The position numbers and the translations under genes are program-made. The notes beneath the pieces are model-generated. The model did no database searches, was not told the DNA's origin, and was given only the letters and a program-made list of their open reading frames with translations. From Cohnella zeiphila (GTDB lineage Bacteria > Bacillota > Bacilli > Paenibacillales > Paenibacillaceae), in NCBI RefSeq assembly GCF_014212055.1, contig NZ_JACJVO010000024.1, positions 186,001 through 250,000 on the forward strand: a stretch of DNA of 64,000 nucleotides, written 5' to 3'. How positions within the stretch are numbered: position 1 is the first letter of the stretch; each line of letters begins with the position of its first letter. Below, piece by piece: positions 17,492 to 26,845 of this stretch.

Positions 17492-17509
17492 TTGTAACAT
17501 TTTTCACAT
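17492..17509. promoter_or_regulatory. Probable Rex operator upstream of yjlC-ndh
   Basis: TTGTAACATTTTTCACAT matches the Firmicutes Rex consensus TTGTGAA-N4-TTCACAA at nearly every arm position, with two changes in the left arm and one at the last base. It lies about 95 bp upstream of the DUF1641 start. Rex represses yjlC-ndh in B. subtilis when NADH is low relative to NAD. No gene was found in the rest of 17398-17732. Confidence 0.7.
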
Positions 17510-17732
17510 GGAATAGCGATTTACGACGTCTCTCCATGCGATTGCCGTCAAGCATTCCGCAGCCGTTCCCGACTCCGCCCTTCCGTACACAAAGCCATGA
17601 CAGGATCGAAGCTGAACCATCCCCGTCTATTTTACACCGATTCCTTGCAAACATAAAATAAAAATATTTGCCGAAAACGGCCTGATCGGCAATTTTTTGT
17701 GATTTTTTGCACGAAATCGACACCAAGCATCG

Positions 17733-17776
17733 AAAAAGGGCATCCGCGGCGACGATTTCCGTCGCAGCGAATGCCC
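17733..17776 (-). terminator. Terminator of the siderophore-binding protein gene
   Basis: An imperfect stem of about 17 bp (GGGCATCCGCGGCGACG against CGTCGCAGCGAATGCCC) is followed by TTTTT on the minus strand, 20 bp beyond the stop codon. Confidence 0.88.
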
Positions 17777-17796
17777 TCCAGCCTCTTTTTGAACGA

Positions 17797-18801
17797 TCAG
17801 CCGAGCATCTTCTCTACGTCTTCCAAGATCCATTCCATCGCGGCCGTGCTGTAGTCGTTCCATCTGGCGCTGTCCACCAGATAGACATGCTTGTTCTTCA
17901 CGGCCGGAAGGTTCTTCCAGGCGGACGCTTCCAGCTCGGACACCCGCTGTTTGTCGGCATCGCCATCCACGAGGATGAACAGGTAATCGGCATCGCCGGC
18001 GTAATCGACGACCCCTTCTTCCGAGATTTCGGCAGACGCGGTCAGCGCCTTCTCCTTCTCCGTCGGGACGAAGCCGAGATCGTCGAACAGCGGCGAGAAT
18101 ACCTGCGTCGCATGCTGGTAGATCGCCTTGCTCCAGAATTGCAGAACGACGGCCGTGCTGCCCTCCTTCACGTTCGGCTGAATCTTCGCCTTCACTTCCG
18201 CCGCTTTGGCCTTGTAAGCGTCCTGCCAGGCCTTCTCCGCGTCTTCCTTGCCAAGCAGGCCGGCCAGCGTATCGAGCTCCGTCAAAGGCGGCTGTCCCCA
18301 AGGCGTGGCGATCGTCGGCGCGATCTTCTGCAGGCTCTCGATCACTTCCGGCTTAAAGTAGCTGCTCAGCACGATCAGATCGGGATTCACGGCCGCCACC
18401 TTTTCCAGATCCGCTTCCTGGTCGCCTACGCTTTGAACCCCGGCGGTCTCGTCCGCCGAATACTTGTCCAGATAATAGTCCAGCGTTCCCGCCGGCTTCA
18501 CGCCCAGGGAAGCCAGCTCCCCGTAGTTGGTCAGCGCCACGATGCGCTGCGGATTCGCCGGCACTTCCACCTCGCGGTTCAGCGCATCTTTATACGTCTT
18601 AACGCCCGAGTCCGCCGAAGCCGACGAAGACGCTGACGCAGCAGCGGATGCGGACGGAGACGCCGCTCCGGCCGACGAAGACGGCGAAGCCGACCCGCTC
18701 GCATTCCCTCCATTGCTTCCATTGTCGGCCCCGCAGGCACTCAGAATCGTTCCCATCAGCAATACCGGCAGAATGAACCCCGCCATTTTGTTTCTCTTCA
18801 T
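17797..18801 (-). CDS. Iron-siderophore ABC transporter substrate-binding lipoprotein
   Basis: The 334-residue lipoprotein has a signal peptide ending in the lipobox LSAC (lipid-bearing Cys 22) and a Ser/Ala tether to about residue 65. The class III periplasmic-binding fold follows: REVEVPANPQRIVALTNYGELASLGVKP, then NPDLIVLSSY, and the hinge-helix region toward the end. It binds a ferric siderophore outside the membrane. A near-perfect Fur box precedes it. No permease or ATPase gene is adjacent, so it must use an importer encoded elsewhere. Confidence 0.9.
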   Translation of the reverse strand: MKRNKMAGFILPVLLMGTILSACGADNGSNGGNASGSASPSSSAGAASPSASAAASASSSASADSGVKTYKDALNREVEVPANPQRIVALTNYGELASLGVKPAGTLDYYLDKYSADETAGVQSVGDQEADLEKVAAVNPDLIVLSSYFKPEVIESLQKIAPTIATPWGQPPLTELDTLAGLLGKEDAEKAWQDAYKAKAAEVKAKIQPNVKEGSTAVVLQFWSKAIYQHATQVFSPLFDDLGFVPTEKEKALTASAEISEEGVVDYAGDADYLFILVDGDADKQRVSELEASAWKNLPAVKNKHVYLVDSARWNDYSTAAMEWILEDVEKMLG

Positions 18802-18836
18802 TCCGTCTCTCTCCTCGTCCTATCTTCTCTACAATT

Positions 18837-18855
18837 GAGAATGGTTATCAATATC
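18837..18855. promoter_or_regulatory. Fur box
   Basis: GAGAATGGTTATCAATATC matches the 19-bp Fur consensus GATAATGATTATCATTATC at 16 positions. It lies 36 bp upstream of the siderophore-binding lipoprotein start, a position that would block transcription under iron-replete conditions. Confidence 0.85.
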
Positions 18856-18943
18856 ACCATTGTAGTGGAATTTCTAGCAAAACGCAACAAAAGGATCCTC
18901 CCAACATCTTGAAAAAGCAAACCTGAAATATAAAGTTCACACA

Positions 18944-18972
18944 TTGTTGCTCCGGTCTGGCTGTCTCATAAT
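18944..18972 (+). promoter_or_regulatory. Promoter of the second sugar importer operon
   Basis: TTGTTG (18944-18949) and CATAAT (18967-18972) are separated by exactly 17 bp and lie 26 bp before the start codon at 18999. The weak -35 fits activation by the operon's own AraC-type regulator. Confidence 0.5.
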
Positions 18973-18998
18973 GAGGATACACTTCAAACAAGGGGGCA

Positions 18999-20399
18999 AT
19001 GCAATTGGAAACGAAAGCTAAGAAAGCGCTCGCGGTCGCCGTGGCCGGGGCTCTGTCACTCAGCCTCGCCGCTTGCGGCAGCAGCAACAATAACGATAAC
19101 AGCGGCAGCAGTGCCGGCAGCAGTCCCAGCTCCAGCGCAACATCGTCCAGCCCGGCCAGCTCTCCGGCGGCATCCTCGCCGAGCGCCGATTCCGGCAAGA
19201 AAGTGAAGCTCACGTTCCAGAACATCTACCCGGACCCGAACACGCCGACATACAAGACGCTTCATCAGCTGATCGACCAATATCAGAAGGATCATCCGAA
19301 CATTACGATCGAGCTCGATACGCTGAACACCGATCAACAGAAGCTGAAGCTGAAGACGCAGGCCAACTCCAAGGAAATTCCGGATATCACGATGGTCAAT
19401 CCGGCCGCCCAGATGAAGCCCTTCGTCGACGCCAACCTGTTCGTGCCGCTCAACGATATGCTCGACCAGAACGGCCTGAAGGATACGTATCAATCCGGTC
19501 TTCTCGACTATTACAGCTTCAACGGCAACACGTACGCGCTGCCGGACGGCAACAACATCGAGGTCGTCTACTATAACAAGGACCTGTTCCAGCAAGCCGG
19601 CATCTCCGCGCCGCCGACGACGTTCGACGAGCTGCTTGCCGACGTGAAGGCGCTCAAAGCCAAGGGCATCATCCCGATGGCAATCGGGGAGAAAGATACG
19701 TGGACCGGCTCGTTCATCTTCATGAACATCCTGCTCCGCACGAACGGCCCGGGCTTCCTGCAGGACGTCGCCGACGGCAAGAAAACGTTCGAAGATCCGG
19801 CCTTCACCGAAGCGGTTCAACGCTTCCAGGATCTGATCCAAGCCGGCGCGTTCGAAGACGGCGCGACCTCGATCGACGCCGATACGGGCCGCTCGCTGTT
19901 CACGACGGGCAAAGCCGCCATGTATATGCTCGGCACCTGGGAGACCGGCTCGATCGACGCTTCCCCGGTCGGCCCCAAAGTCGCGGCGTTCCAATTCCCG
20001 ACGGTCGACGGCAAGGGCGACGTCAACCAGTTCATGCTCGCTCCGGGCACGGGCTACGCGATCGCGGCCAACAGCGAACACATTCAAGAAGCCAAAGACT
20101 TCCTGAACTACTATTGCTTGAACTTCCCGAAGGTCCAGTTCGAGAACAAGAACGCAGTCGGTCTTCCGCAGAAGGTCGACGGCGATCTGAAGGCAGCCGG
20201 CTACTCCGATCTCGCCATCAGCGTCATGGATCTGTTCTCCAAGGTGAACGGCGGCGACATCTCCTTCGACAACACGATGAACCCGGCAGTGTCTCAAGCC
20301 CACTTGACCAGCCTGCAAAATCTGTTCGTCCAGAAGGTCGATCCCGCCCAAGTCGCCAAAGAACATCAATCGGCTTACGACGCTAACAAAGACAAGTAA
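18999..20399 (+). CDS. ABC transporter extracellular sugar-binding lipoprotein (family 1)
   Basis: A 466-residue lipoprotein: signal peptide with lipobox LAAC (Cys 26), then a Ser/Asn/Pro-rich tether to about residue 67, and a family 1 solute-binding body with NDMLDQNGLKDTY, NNIEVVYYNKDLFQQAG (the hinge-strand signature) and AMYMLGTWETGS. An AAGGGGGC lies directly before the ATG. It heads a collinear operon with two permeases, a kinase and a regulator. No ATPase is encoded. The sugar is unknown. Confidence 0.92.
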   Translation: MQLETKAKKALAVAVAGALSLSLAACGSSNNNDNSGSSAGSSPSSSATSSSPASSPAASSPSADSGKKVKLTFQNIYPDPNTPTYKTLHQLIDQYQKDHPNITIELDTLNTDQQKLKLKTQANSKEIPDITMVNPAAQMKPFVDANLFVPLNDMLDQNGLKDTYQSGLLDYYSFNGNTYALPDGNNIEVVYYNKDLFQQAGISAPPTTFDELLADVKALKAKGIIPMAIGEKDTWTGSFIFMNILLRTNGPGFLQDVADGKKTFEDPAFTEAVQRFQDLIQAGAFEDGATSIDADTGRSLFTTGKAAMYMLGTWETGSIDASPVGPKVAAFQFPTVDGKGDVNQFMLAPGTGYAIAANSEHIQEAKDFLNYYCLNFPKVQFENKNAVGLPQKVDGDLKAAGYSDLAISVMDLFSKVNGGDISFDNTMNPAVSQAHLTSLQNLFVQKVDPAQVAKEHQSAYDANKDK

Positions 20400-20420
20400 A
20401 ATCTAGCATCATCGGCAGCC

Positions 20421-20461
20421 GGGAGTGCGAAGGGGCCAAGCGCTTCTTCGCCTCTCGTTTT
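20421..20461 (+). terminator. Hairpin between binding-protein and permease genes (probable attenuator)
   Basis: GAG-GCGAAG near 20423-20432 pairs with CTTCGC-CTC near 20446-20454 and is followed by TCGTTTT. Placed between a binding protein and its permeases, it would let the binding protein be made in excess. Confidence 0.5.
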
Positions 20462-20484
20462 CCGGCGATACGGAGGCGACGACC

Positions 20485-21375
20485 TTGAACGTACTGAAAG
20501 TCTCTGCGCTGACCCTCGGCGTGTTCGTTTTACCTGCCCTGATCATTTATATTTGCATCGTGTTCATTCCGATCGTAGTGTCCTTCTACACGGGCATGCT
20601 CGACTGGAACGGCATCGGCGAAGCCAAGTTCGTCGGCTTCGACAACTTCCATAACCTGCTTTTCCACGACAAAGTGTTCTGGCCGGCCGTGCGCCGCACG
20701 CTGCTGTATGCGGTCGCGTCCATGATCGAAATCCCGTTCTGCCTGATGATGGCCGTCCTGCTCAACCGCTACGTCCGCAAAGGCAATACGCTTGTCTCCA
20801 TCTACTTCACGCCGGTCATCCTGTCCGTCGTCATTATCGGGCAGCTGTGGAAAACGATCTACAACCCGGCATCGCTAGGCGGCATGCTCAACCAGGCGCT
20901 GACGACGTTCGGCCTGGACAGCTGGACGCATACCTGGCTGTCGGAACCGAAGATCGCCATCTACTGCATCTTCTTTGTCTCGTTGTGGCAATACTTCGGC
21001 TATCACCTGCTCATTCAATTTACCGGCGTCCAGAACATTCCCAGCGAAATTTACGAAGCGGCGAAGATCGACGGAGCGGACGGTTTCAAGGCCGACCGGT
21101 ACATTACGTTCCCGCTGATCGTCCCGATCTTTAAAATATCGATCGTGCTCGCTTTTATCGGATCGTTGCAATCGTTCGACATGATCTGGATCATGACCGG
21201 AGGCGGACCCGGCAACGCGACGGACGTGCTCGCCACTTATATGTACAAAACTTCGTTCAACTCGCAGCAATTCGGCTACGGAAGCGCGATCGCGTCGTTC
21301 CTGGTCATTCTGTGCCTCGTCTTCACCGTTGCCATCAATACCGTCATGAACAGAGTCGACAAAAAGTTCAGCTAA
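20485..21375 (+). CDS. Sugar ABC transporter permease (MalF/UgpA-like)
   Basis: TTG 20485 is taken as start because CGGAGG lies 7 nt upstream and the first membrane helix begins a few residues later. The 296-residue protein has about six membrane helices, the WNGIGEAKFVGFDNFHNLL periplasmic motif typical of sugar permeases, and the ATPase-docking loop YEAAKIDGADGFKADRYITFPLI. It pairs with the next gene to form the channel. Confidence 0.93.
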   Translation: MNVLKVSALTLGVFVLPALIIYICIVFIPIVVSFYTGMLDWNGIGEAKFVGFDNFHNLLFHDKVFWPAVRRTLLYAVASMIEIPFCLMMAVLLNRYVRKGNTLVSIYFTPVILSVVIIGQLWKTIYNPASLGGMLNQALTTFGLDSWTHTWLSEPKIAIYCIFFVSLWQYFGYHLLIQFTGVQNIPSEIYEAAKIDGADGFKADRYITFPLIVPIFKISIVLAFIGSLQSFDMIWIMTGGGPGNATDVLATYMYKTSFNSQQFGYGSAIASFLVILCLVFTVAINTVMNRVDKKFS

Positions 21376-21390
21376 AGGGGGCGCGCGAAC

Positions 21391-22218
21391 ATGAAATTTC
21401 AACCGGTCAAATGGCTCGTTTACCTGCTCATCGCCGTCCTGGTCGTTACCCAGCTGTATCCGCTTGTCTGGCTGCTGCTGTATTCGGTAAAGACGAACGA
21501 CGAGATTCTGAGCGGCAAGTTTTTCGCCCTGCCGGAGAGCTGGAAGTGGACCAATTACCGCGAGGCGTATACCGGCGGGCACTACATCAAATATTTAGGC
21601 AACAGCGTACTCGTCACCGGCGTCACGATGCTGTGCGTCATTCTGCTCAGCGCCATGGTGGCGTACGCGATTACCCGCTTCAAATTCCGGTACGGCCCGG
21701 CGGTCATGCTCGTCTTCCTCGTAGGCATGATGATTCCGCTCCAGACGACCCTGCTGCCGCTCATGAAGATCTTCAAGTTCGTTCACGTGCTCGGGACGTA
21801 TTGGGCGCTCATTCTTCCTTACGTTGCCTTTCAGCTCCCGATCTCCATCTTCATCCTGAGCGGGTTCATGCGGTCGATTCCGACCGAAATGGAGGAGTCG
21901 GCGTTCATCGACGGCGCGAGCGTCTATCGAATCTTCCGCTCGATCATTCTGCCGATCACCGTTCCGCCCGTCATGACGGTGTGCATCCTGACCTTCATCT
22001 CGATCTGGAACGAATACATTATGGCGGCGACATTCACCAGCTCCGAGAGCATGAAGACGCTCCCGTTCGGCATCTATTCGTTCGTCAGCCAGTACAGCGT
22101 CAATTACGGCGACATCGGCGCCTACATGGTCATGGGCGCGGCCCCGGTTATTCTGATATACTTTGTTCTGTCGAACCGGATTACGAAAGGCATGGTGGCC
22201 GGAGCCGTCAAAGGATAA
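21391..22218 (+). CDS. Sugar ABC transporter permease (MalG-like)
   Basis: The second channel half, 275 residues with six membrane helices. The docking loop reads ESAFIDGASVYRIFRSIILPI and the C-terminal tail is RITKGMVAGAVKG. A GGGGGC site lies 15 bp after the preceding stop. Its sequence is of the same class as the permease at 6697-7530 but is clearly distinct. Confidence 0.93.
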   Translation: MKFQPVKWLVYLLIAVLVVTQLYPLVWLLLYSVKTNDEILSGKFFALPESWKWTNYREAYTGGHYIKYLGNSVLVTGVTMLCVILLSAMVAYAITRFKFRYGPAVMLVFLVGMMIPLQTTLLPLMKIFKFVHVLGTYWALILPYVAFQLPISIFILSGFMRSIPTEMEESAFIDGASVYRIFRSIILPITVPPVMTVCILTFISIWNEYIMAATFTSSESMKTLPFGIYSFVSQYSVNYGDIGAYMVMGAAPVILIYFVLSNRITKGMVAGAVKG

Positions 22219-22257
22219 GGACCCGCGACGGACCGCCGCGGAAGGAGACCACAAGCC

Positions 22258-24033
22258 GTGTTCAGGGGCCAGCATTCCATCAGCATGAGGCTGTTCTTCT
22301 TGATCGTGTTCTGCATGACCGCCGTTCTGCTCTTGATCAGCGTTCTGGTGTATAACCGGACGATCGCCCAGTACCACCAGAGGTTGAACGACATCACGCA
22401 GAAGAACGTCTCACAGACCGACGCTTTGTTCGATCTCCTGCTGCGGGGATACGACAGCTTGTCCAAGTCCATCAGTTCCAACATGGATCTCATCCGGCTT
22501 CTGCAGGAGAAGCCGGATAACGCCGCCATCGACTTTATCAACGAGCGCACGATCACCAATATGATCGGCGCTATTTACTATTCCAGGGAAGACTTGATCG
22601 GGATTCACGTCATGAACTTCAACGGCAAGATCTATAATTACGGTAACGCCATGAGCGCCATCGACACCGACTATGCGGCATCCGACTGGTTCAGCATGAT
22701 CCGGGCGGCCGCCGGCAAGATGTCGTGGATCGGCGTATCGGCGCAGTCCGTCATCGATCGGGCCGAGACCCGGCCGGTGTTCGCCTTCGGGCGGCTCATC
22801 TACGATTTGAACGAGCACACGCCGATCGGAATCGTGCTGATCGAAGTGGAGCCCCAGTCGATTCTCGATGCGATGGCCAACCTGAAGCTGAGCGATCATA
22901 CCGAAATTTACGTGGAATCCGACCAGGGCTCCATCCTCGCTTCGACCGAACCGAACGTCACGGAGATACCGAAGCCCCTGCAGGGGCTTCCGGCTCCGGG
23001 AAGCGATCAGGATATTTTCACCCAGGACACGGACGGACATCTCGTGATCGTCTCGAAGCTTCCCTTCGGCGGCTGGACGATCACGAGCCGAACGCCCGAT
23101 GCCGACGTCAATGCCGAATTGAATCAGACGCGTCGCTTCCTGTTCGTGGTGGTCGCCGCTCTGATCGCGTTCTCCGCGTTCATCGCTTCGCTCGTCGCGC
23201 GCTCGATCTCGTCCCCTCTCAAGCGGATGATTCGCGAGATGAAGAAGGTCGAAAGCGGGAATTTTAACGGCATGCTCGACATTTCGTCGTACAAGGAGAT
23301 CAATCAGCTCACCGCGTCGTTCAACCGAATGGTGGGCAGAATCTCGGAGCTGATCGAGCGGGTGAAAATCTCGTCGGTCAGCGAGAAGAACGCGGAGCTG
23401 CACGCCCTGCAATCGCAGGTAAACCCGCACTTCCTGTACAACACGCTGGACATGATCTATTGGATGATGGACGAGAAAGGCGACGAACGCCTCGGCGAAG
23501 TGATCCTTTCCCTCTCCGCCATGTTCCGCTACAGCAGCAACTGGGAGGACGGGATGGAAGTGACGCTCCGGGAAGAAGTGGAGCAGATCGGGCATTATTT
23601 AAGAATCATTCTGACGCGGCTCGATAACCGGCTGCAGGTGGAGATCGACATCGATCCGCGCTGGATGGACATCAAGCTGCCGAAGATGACGCTGCAGCCC
23701 ATCATCGAGAACGCCGTCAAGCACGGCCTGGAGCCGTTGAAGCGTCCGGGTGAGCTGAAGGTCTTCGCCGAGCGGGACGCAAGCCATCTGAATCTCGTCG
23801 TCCGGGACAATGGCGTCGGCATGACGGAGGAACAGCTCTGCAGCCTGACGGAATCCGTCAACGGCGGCGGCAAACAGAGCGGCAAAGGGAGAAGAGGCAT
23901 CGGCATGCAAAATTTGAATCGGAGGTGGCAGCATATGTACGGGGAAGCCTATAGCCTGCAGGTGAAGAGCTCTCCGGACGAAGGAACCTCGGTCATTCTG
24001 CCGCTGCCGCTACCCATGGAAGGAGAACAATAG
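22258..24033 (+). CDS. YesM-type sensor histidine kinase
   Basis: Starts at GTG 22258 with AAGGAG about 9 nt upstream. The 591-residue protein has a membrane helix near 10-32, an extracytoplasmic dCache-like sensor to about 290, a second helix near 292-315 and a HAMP linker. The phospho-acceptor box SQVNPHFLYNTLDMIYWM and the ATP-binding motifs ENAVKHGL, RDNGVGM and GIGMQNL follow. It is the partner of the regulator 3 bp downstream and probably senses the sugar carried by this importer. Confidence 0.93.
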   Translation: MFRGQHSISMRLFFLIVFCMTAVLLLISVLVYNRTIAQYHQRLNDITQKNVSQTDALFDLLLRGYDSLSKSISSNMDLIRLLQEKPDNAAIDFINERTITNMIGAIYYSREDLIGIHVMNFNGKIYNYGNAMSAIDTDYAASDWFSMIRAAAGKMSWIGVSAQSVIDRAETRPVFAFGRLIYDLNEHTPIGIVLIEVEPQSILDAMANLKLSDHTEIYVESDQGSILASTEPNVTEIPKPLQGLPAPGSDQDIFTQDTDGHLVIVSKLPFGGWTITSRTPDADVNAELNQTRRFLFVVVAALIAFSAFIASLVARSISSPLKRMIREMKKVESGNFNGMLDISSYKEINQLTASFNRMVGRISELIERVKISSVSEKNAELHALQSQVNPHFLYNTLDMIYWMMDEKGDERLGEVILSLSAMFRYSSNWEDGMEVTLREEVEQIGHYLRIILTRLDNRLQVEIDIDPRWMDIKLPKMTLQPIIENAVKHGLEPLKRPGELKVFAERDASHLNLVVRDNGVGMTEEQLCSLTESVNGGGKQSGKGRRGIGMQNLNRRWQHMYGEAYSLQVKSSPDEGTSVILPLPLPMEGEQ

Positions 24034-24036
24034 CCC

Positions 24037-25203
24037 ATGAACATTCTGATCGTGGACGACGAAGGCGTCATTCGCGAAGGCGTCCGGCGGACGATCCGGA
24101 ACTTCGCGCCCGAATACGGCGTCATCGTCGCTTCGTCAGCTGACGAAGCGGCCGCCGAGATGGACCGGCACCCGATCGACATCGTGCTCACCGACATCCT
24201 GATGCCGGGAATGGACGGTCTGGAGTTCATGAAGGTGTCCCGGGGCAAGTATCCGAACGTCCGTTGGGTGGTCATCTCCGCGCATTCCGAATTCTCGTAC
24301 GCTCAGAAGGCGGTCCGGCTCGGAGCGCGCGATTACCTGCTGAAGCCGATCGGCAAGAAGAAGCTGATGGAGCTGATCTCCTCCCTCTCCGAGGAAATTC
24401 GCAACGAGAAGGTCCACTCGCAGCAGGAAGAATTCCTCCGCTCCAGCCTGAAATATCTTCGTGAAGCGGTATTCCAGCGGCTGGCGGCGGGTCTCGACAT
24501 CGGCAAGCTGGACTTGGGACCGATCGCGGACGCTCACCCGCGCTTCCGGCTCGTCATGGTGACGATGGATGCCGGCAGCAAAAACGTCCATCTGGAGCAT
24601 TTCATCATCGATAACGTGTTGACCGAGCTGATCGGTCTCTTCGGCGCCGGATTCGTCGTCAGCTTCGACCGCCAAAGTCTGCTCGGCCTCGTCACGCTGA
24701 ACGAAGGCGTCGCGATCGAGACGCTGCTCGGCGAACTCAAGTCTCATCTCCGGCATTATCTCAAAATCCCGTTTCAGGTGCTGCACTCCGACGAACTGAC
24801 AGACATGAGAAAAGTGCCCCAGGTCGTGGGGCACTTCCGTCAGGCATCGGCTTCGGGCGCGTACGTCCCGTTGGAAGGAGGCGGCGAGAAGGCGATCGAC
24901 GTGGCGCTGCGCTTCATCGACAGCCATTTTCACGAAGACTTGTCCCTCGAGAAGGTCGCCTCGATCGTTTTCCTCAATCCGATCTACTTCAGCCAGCTGT
25001 TCAAGCAGAAGACCGGCCACGGCTACAAGGACTACGTCATCTCCCTGCGCATGGAACAGGCCAAGCGGCTGCTCGACAATCCGAACCTGAAGCTGGCGGA
25101 CATCGCCGAACGGATCGGCTACCAGGACGTCCGCCACTTCACCCAGGTGTTCCGCCGGAAGTTCGAGATGACGCCGACCGAATTCCGGCTTCGCGGCCAC
25201 TGA
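24037..25203 (+). CDS. YesN-type response regulator with AraC DNA-binding domain
   Basis: A receiver domain (D7, D8, phospho-acceptor D53 in LTDILMPGMDG, K near 105) is followed by a short linker and a C-terminal AraC double helix-turn-helix ending RHFTQVFRRKFEMTPTEFR. At 388 residues it lacks most of the long middle region seen in the regulator at 2156-3805. It closes the sugar-importer operon and ends 4 bp from the stop of the convergent phosphonate-importer operon; no terminator was seen between them. Confidence 0.93.
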   Translation: MNILIVDDEGVIREGVRRTIRNFAPEYGVIVASSADEAAAEMDRHPIDIVLTDILMPGMDGLEFMKVSRGKYPNVRWVVISAHSEFSYAQKAVRLGARDYLLKPIGKKKLMELISSLSEEIRNEKVHSQQEEFLRSSLKYLREAVFQRLAAGLDIGKLDLGPIADAHPRFRLVMVTMDAGSKNVHLEHFIIDNVLTELIGLFGAGFVVSFDRQSLLGLVTLNEGVAIETLLGELKSHLRHYLKIPFQVLHSDELTDMRKVPQVVGHFRQASASGAYVPLEGGGEKAIDVALRFIDSHFHEDLSLEKVASIVFLNPIYFSQLFKQKTGHGYKDYVISLRMEQAKRLLDNPNLKLADIAERIGYQDVRHFTQVFRRKFEMTPTEFRLRGH

Positions 25204-25207
25204 TCGC

Positions 25208-26014
25208 TCATCCTTTAATCAGCTTGGCGCGGAGCTTGTTGGAGATCAGTTCGATAATCAGGATCAAGACGACCAAGCCGATCAGCAGCGAGCCGACCTG
25301 GTTCCATTTGTAGCTGTTCATGGCGAAGATCAGCGGCGCGCCGATCCCCCCCGCTCCGACCAGGCCCAGAATCGAAGCCTCGCGCATGTTCATGTCGAAG
25401 CGGTAGATCGTGACGGACATGAAGATCGACAGCAGCTGCGGAAAGATTCCGTAGCGAATCTTCTCGAACGTCGTGCACCCGATCGACGTCATCGACTCCA
25501 GCACCCTCGTATCCAGCTCCTCGATCGCATCCACGTACAGCTTTGCAAGCATCCCGATGGAGGTCAGCGCTACCGTCAGCACCCCCGCGAACGCCCCCAT
25601 GCCCGATACGCGAATGAACATCAGGCCATAGACGAGAGCCGGAATCGTCCGGATCAAGATGAGCAACAGTCTGGTCAGCCAAGCGACCGGCTTGGGAACG
25701 ATATTGGACGCGGCCAGGAAGGCCAGCGGAATCGACAGCACCGCCCCTACGATCGTGCCCAGGAAAGCAATGGCGACCGTCTCGAGGAGCAAGTACAGGA
25801 CGCTCTGCTTAGACACGCTCAACAGAAGATCGAGATCCGGGTGGACGATCCCTTTCAAAATATTCAGCGCCATCTTGAAGCCGCTCTGGTTCATGTCCTT
25901 GAGGTTAACCACCCACAACGACCACACGAACAGGAAGGCCACGATCAAAGAAACGCTCAGGAAATAACGGTAATTGCGCGGGGAAGCGCGAAGCTGCTTC
26001 TCTACGGTCGTCAT
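25208..26014 (-). CDS. phnE: Phosphonate-type ABC transporter permease
   Basis: A 268-residue inner-membrane permease with about six helices. The PhnE signature is clear: LLILIRTIPALVYGLMF in mid-protein and REASILGLVGAGGIGAPL before the last helices, which includes the ATPase-docking loop. It has its own AAGGAG before ATG 26014 and lies 15 bp after the companion permease. Two different PhnE copies in tandem suggest a heterodimeric channel. Confidence 0.92.
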   Translation of the reverse strand: MTTVEKQLRASPRNYRYFLSVSLIVAFLFVWSLWVVNLKDMNQSGFKMALNILKGIVHPDLDLLLSVSKQSVLYLLLETVAIAFLGTIVGAVLSIPLAFLAASNIVPKPVAWLTRLLLILIRTIPALVYGLMFIRVSGMGAFAGVLTVALTSIGMLAKLYVDAIEELDTRVLESMTSIGCTTFEKIRYGIFPQLLSIFMSVTIYRFDMNMREASILGLVGAGGIGAPLIFAMNSYKWNQVGSLLIGLVVLILIIELISNKLRAKLIKG

Positions 26015-26029
26015 AGCGCCCTATTCTCC

Positions 26030-26845
26030 TTAAATGAGCTTTTTGCGGAAATGCTCGCTAATGGTTTCGATCAAATATACGGTAACGACCAGCGCCAGAA
26101 TGATCATCCCCACTCTCGGATAATCGCGCCAGCCGAGATTCTCGTTGATCAGAAGCCCGACGCCGCCTGCCCCTACGAAACCGAGAATGGCCGCATAACG
26201 CACATTCCCTTCGAAGCAGAACAGCGAGTTGGACAGATAGCCCGGAAGCACCTGGGGAAAGACCGCGTAACGAAACGCCTGAATGCGCGTCATGCCGGTC
26301 GATTCCATCGCTTCGAACGATCCCATATCGACGTTCTCGATTTGTTCGTACAGCAGCTTGCCTACGTACGAGAGAGTGAACAATAGAATGGCTACGACAC
26401 CGGCCGTAGGCCCCAGTCCGAAAACAAAGGTCGCAATCAAGGCGGTCACCAGCGTCGGCAGCGTTCGAAGCAAGCTCAGGATCACTTTGAACACTGCGGT
26501 GACGACACGGTTCCGGATAATGTTGGAGGACGCCAGCACGGCCAACGGGAGAGCGAGCACCGCCCCGATCATCGAGCCGAGCAAAGACATCTGCAGCGTC
26601 GCGAACAAAGCGCTCCACAAGGTGGACATGTAGCTCCACTTCGGAGGAATCATATCCCCGATGAGGACGAAAAATTGGCCGATCTGCGTAAACAGAACTT
26701 TAAAGCTGAAATTCGTGAAATTGGCGGACAGAATCGTCGCGACGATTAAGACGAGCAGGACGAGCGGCGTCCGCGATCTTTTCTCGTAAACGATTTTGCC
26801 GTTCGGCAGCAGCATTTTCTTGGGCGGGAAAATTTTATCGTACAT
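26030..26845 (-). CDS. phnE: Phosphonate-type ABC transporter permease
   Basis: A 271-residue PhnE-family permease with the motifs LLRTLPTLVTALIATFVFG and RYAAILGFVGAGGVG. Its N-terminal 30 residues are basic and cytoplasmic. It overlaps the end of the ATPase gene by 11 bp, and a GAGGAGAG site lies inside that gene, so the two are translationally coupled. It is distinct in sequence from the following PhnE. Confidence 0.92.
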   Translation of the reverse strand: MYDKIFPPKKMLLPNGKIVYEKRSRTPLVLLVLIVATILSANFTNFSFKVLFTQIGQFFVLIGDMIPPKWSYMSTLWSALFATLQMSLLGSMIGAVLALPLAVLASSNIIRNRVVTAVFKVILSLLRTLPTLVTALIATFVFGLGPTAGVVAILLFTLSYVGKLLYEQIENVDMGSFEAMESTGMTRIQAFRYAVFPQVLPGYLSNSLFCFEGNVRYAAILGFVGAGGVGLLINENLGWRDYPRVGMIILALVVTVYLIETISEHFRKKLI

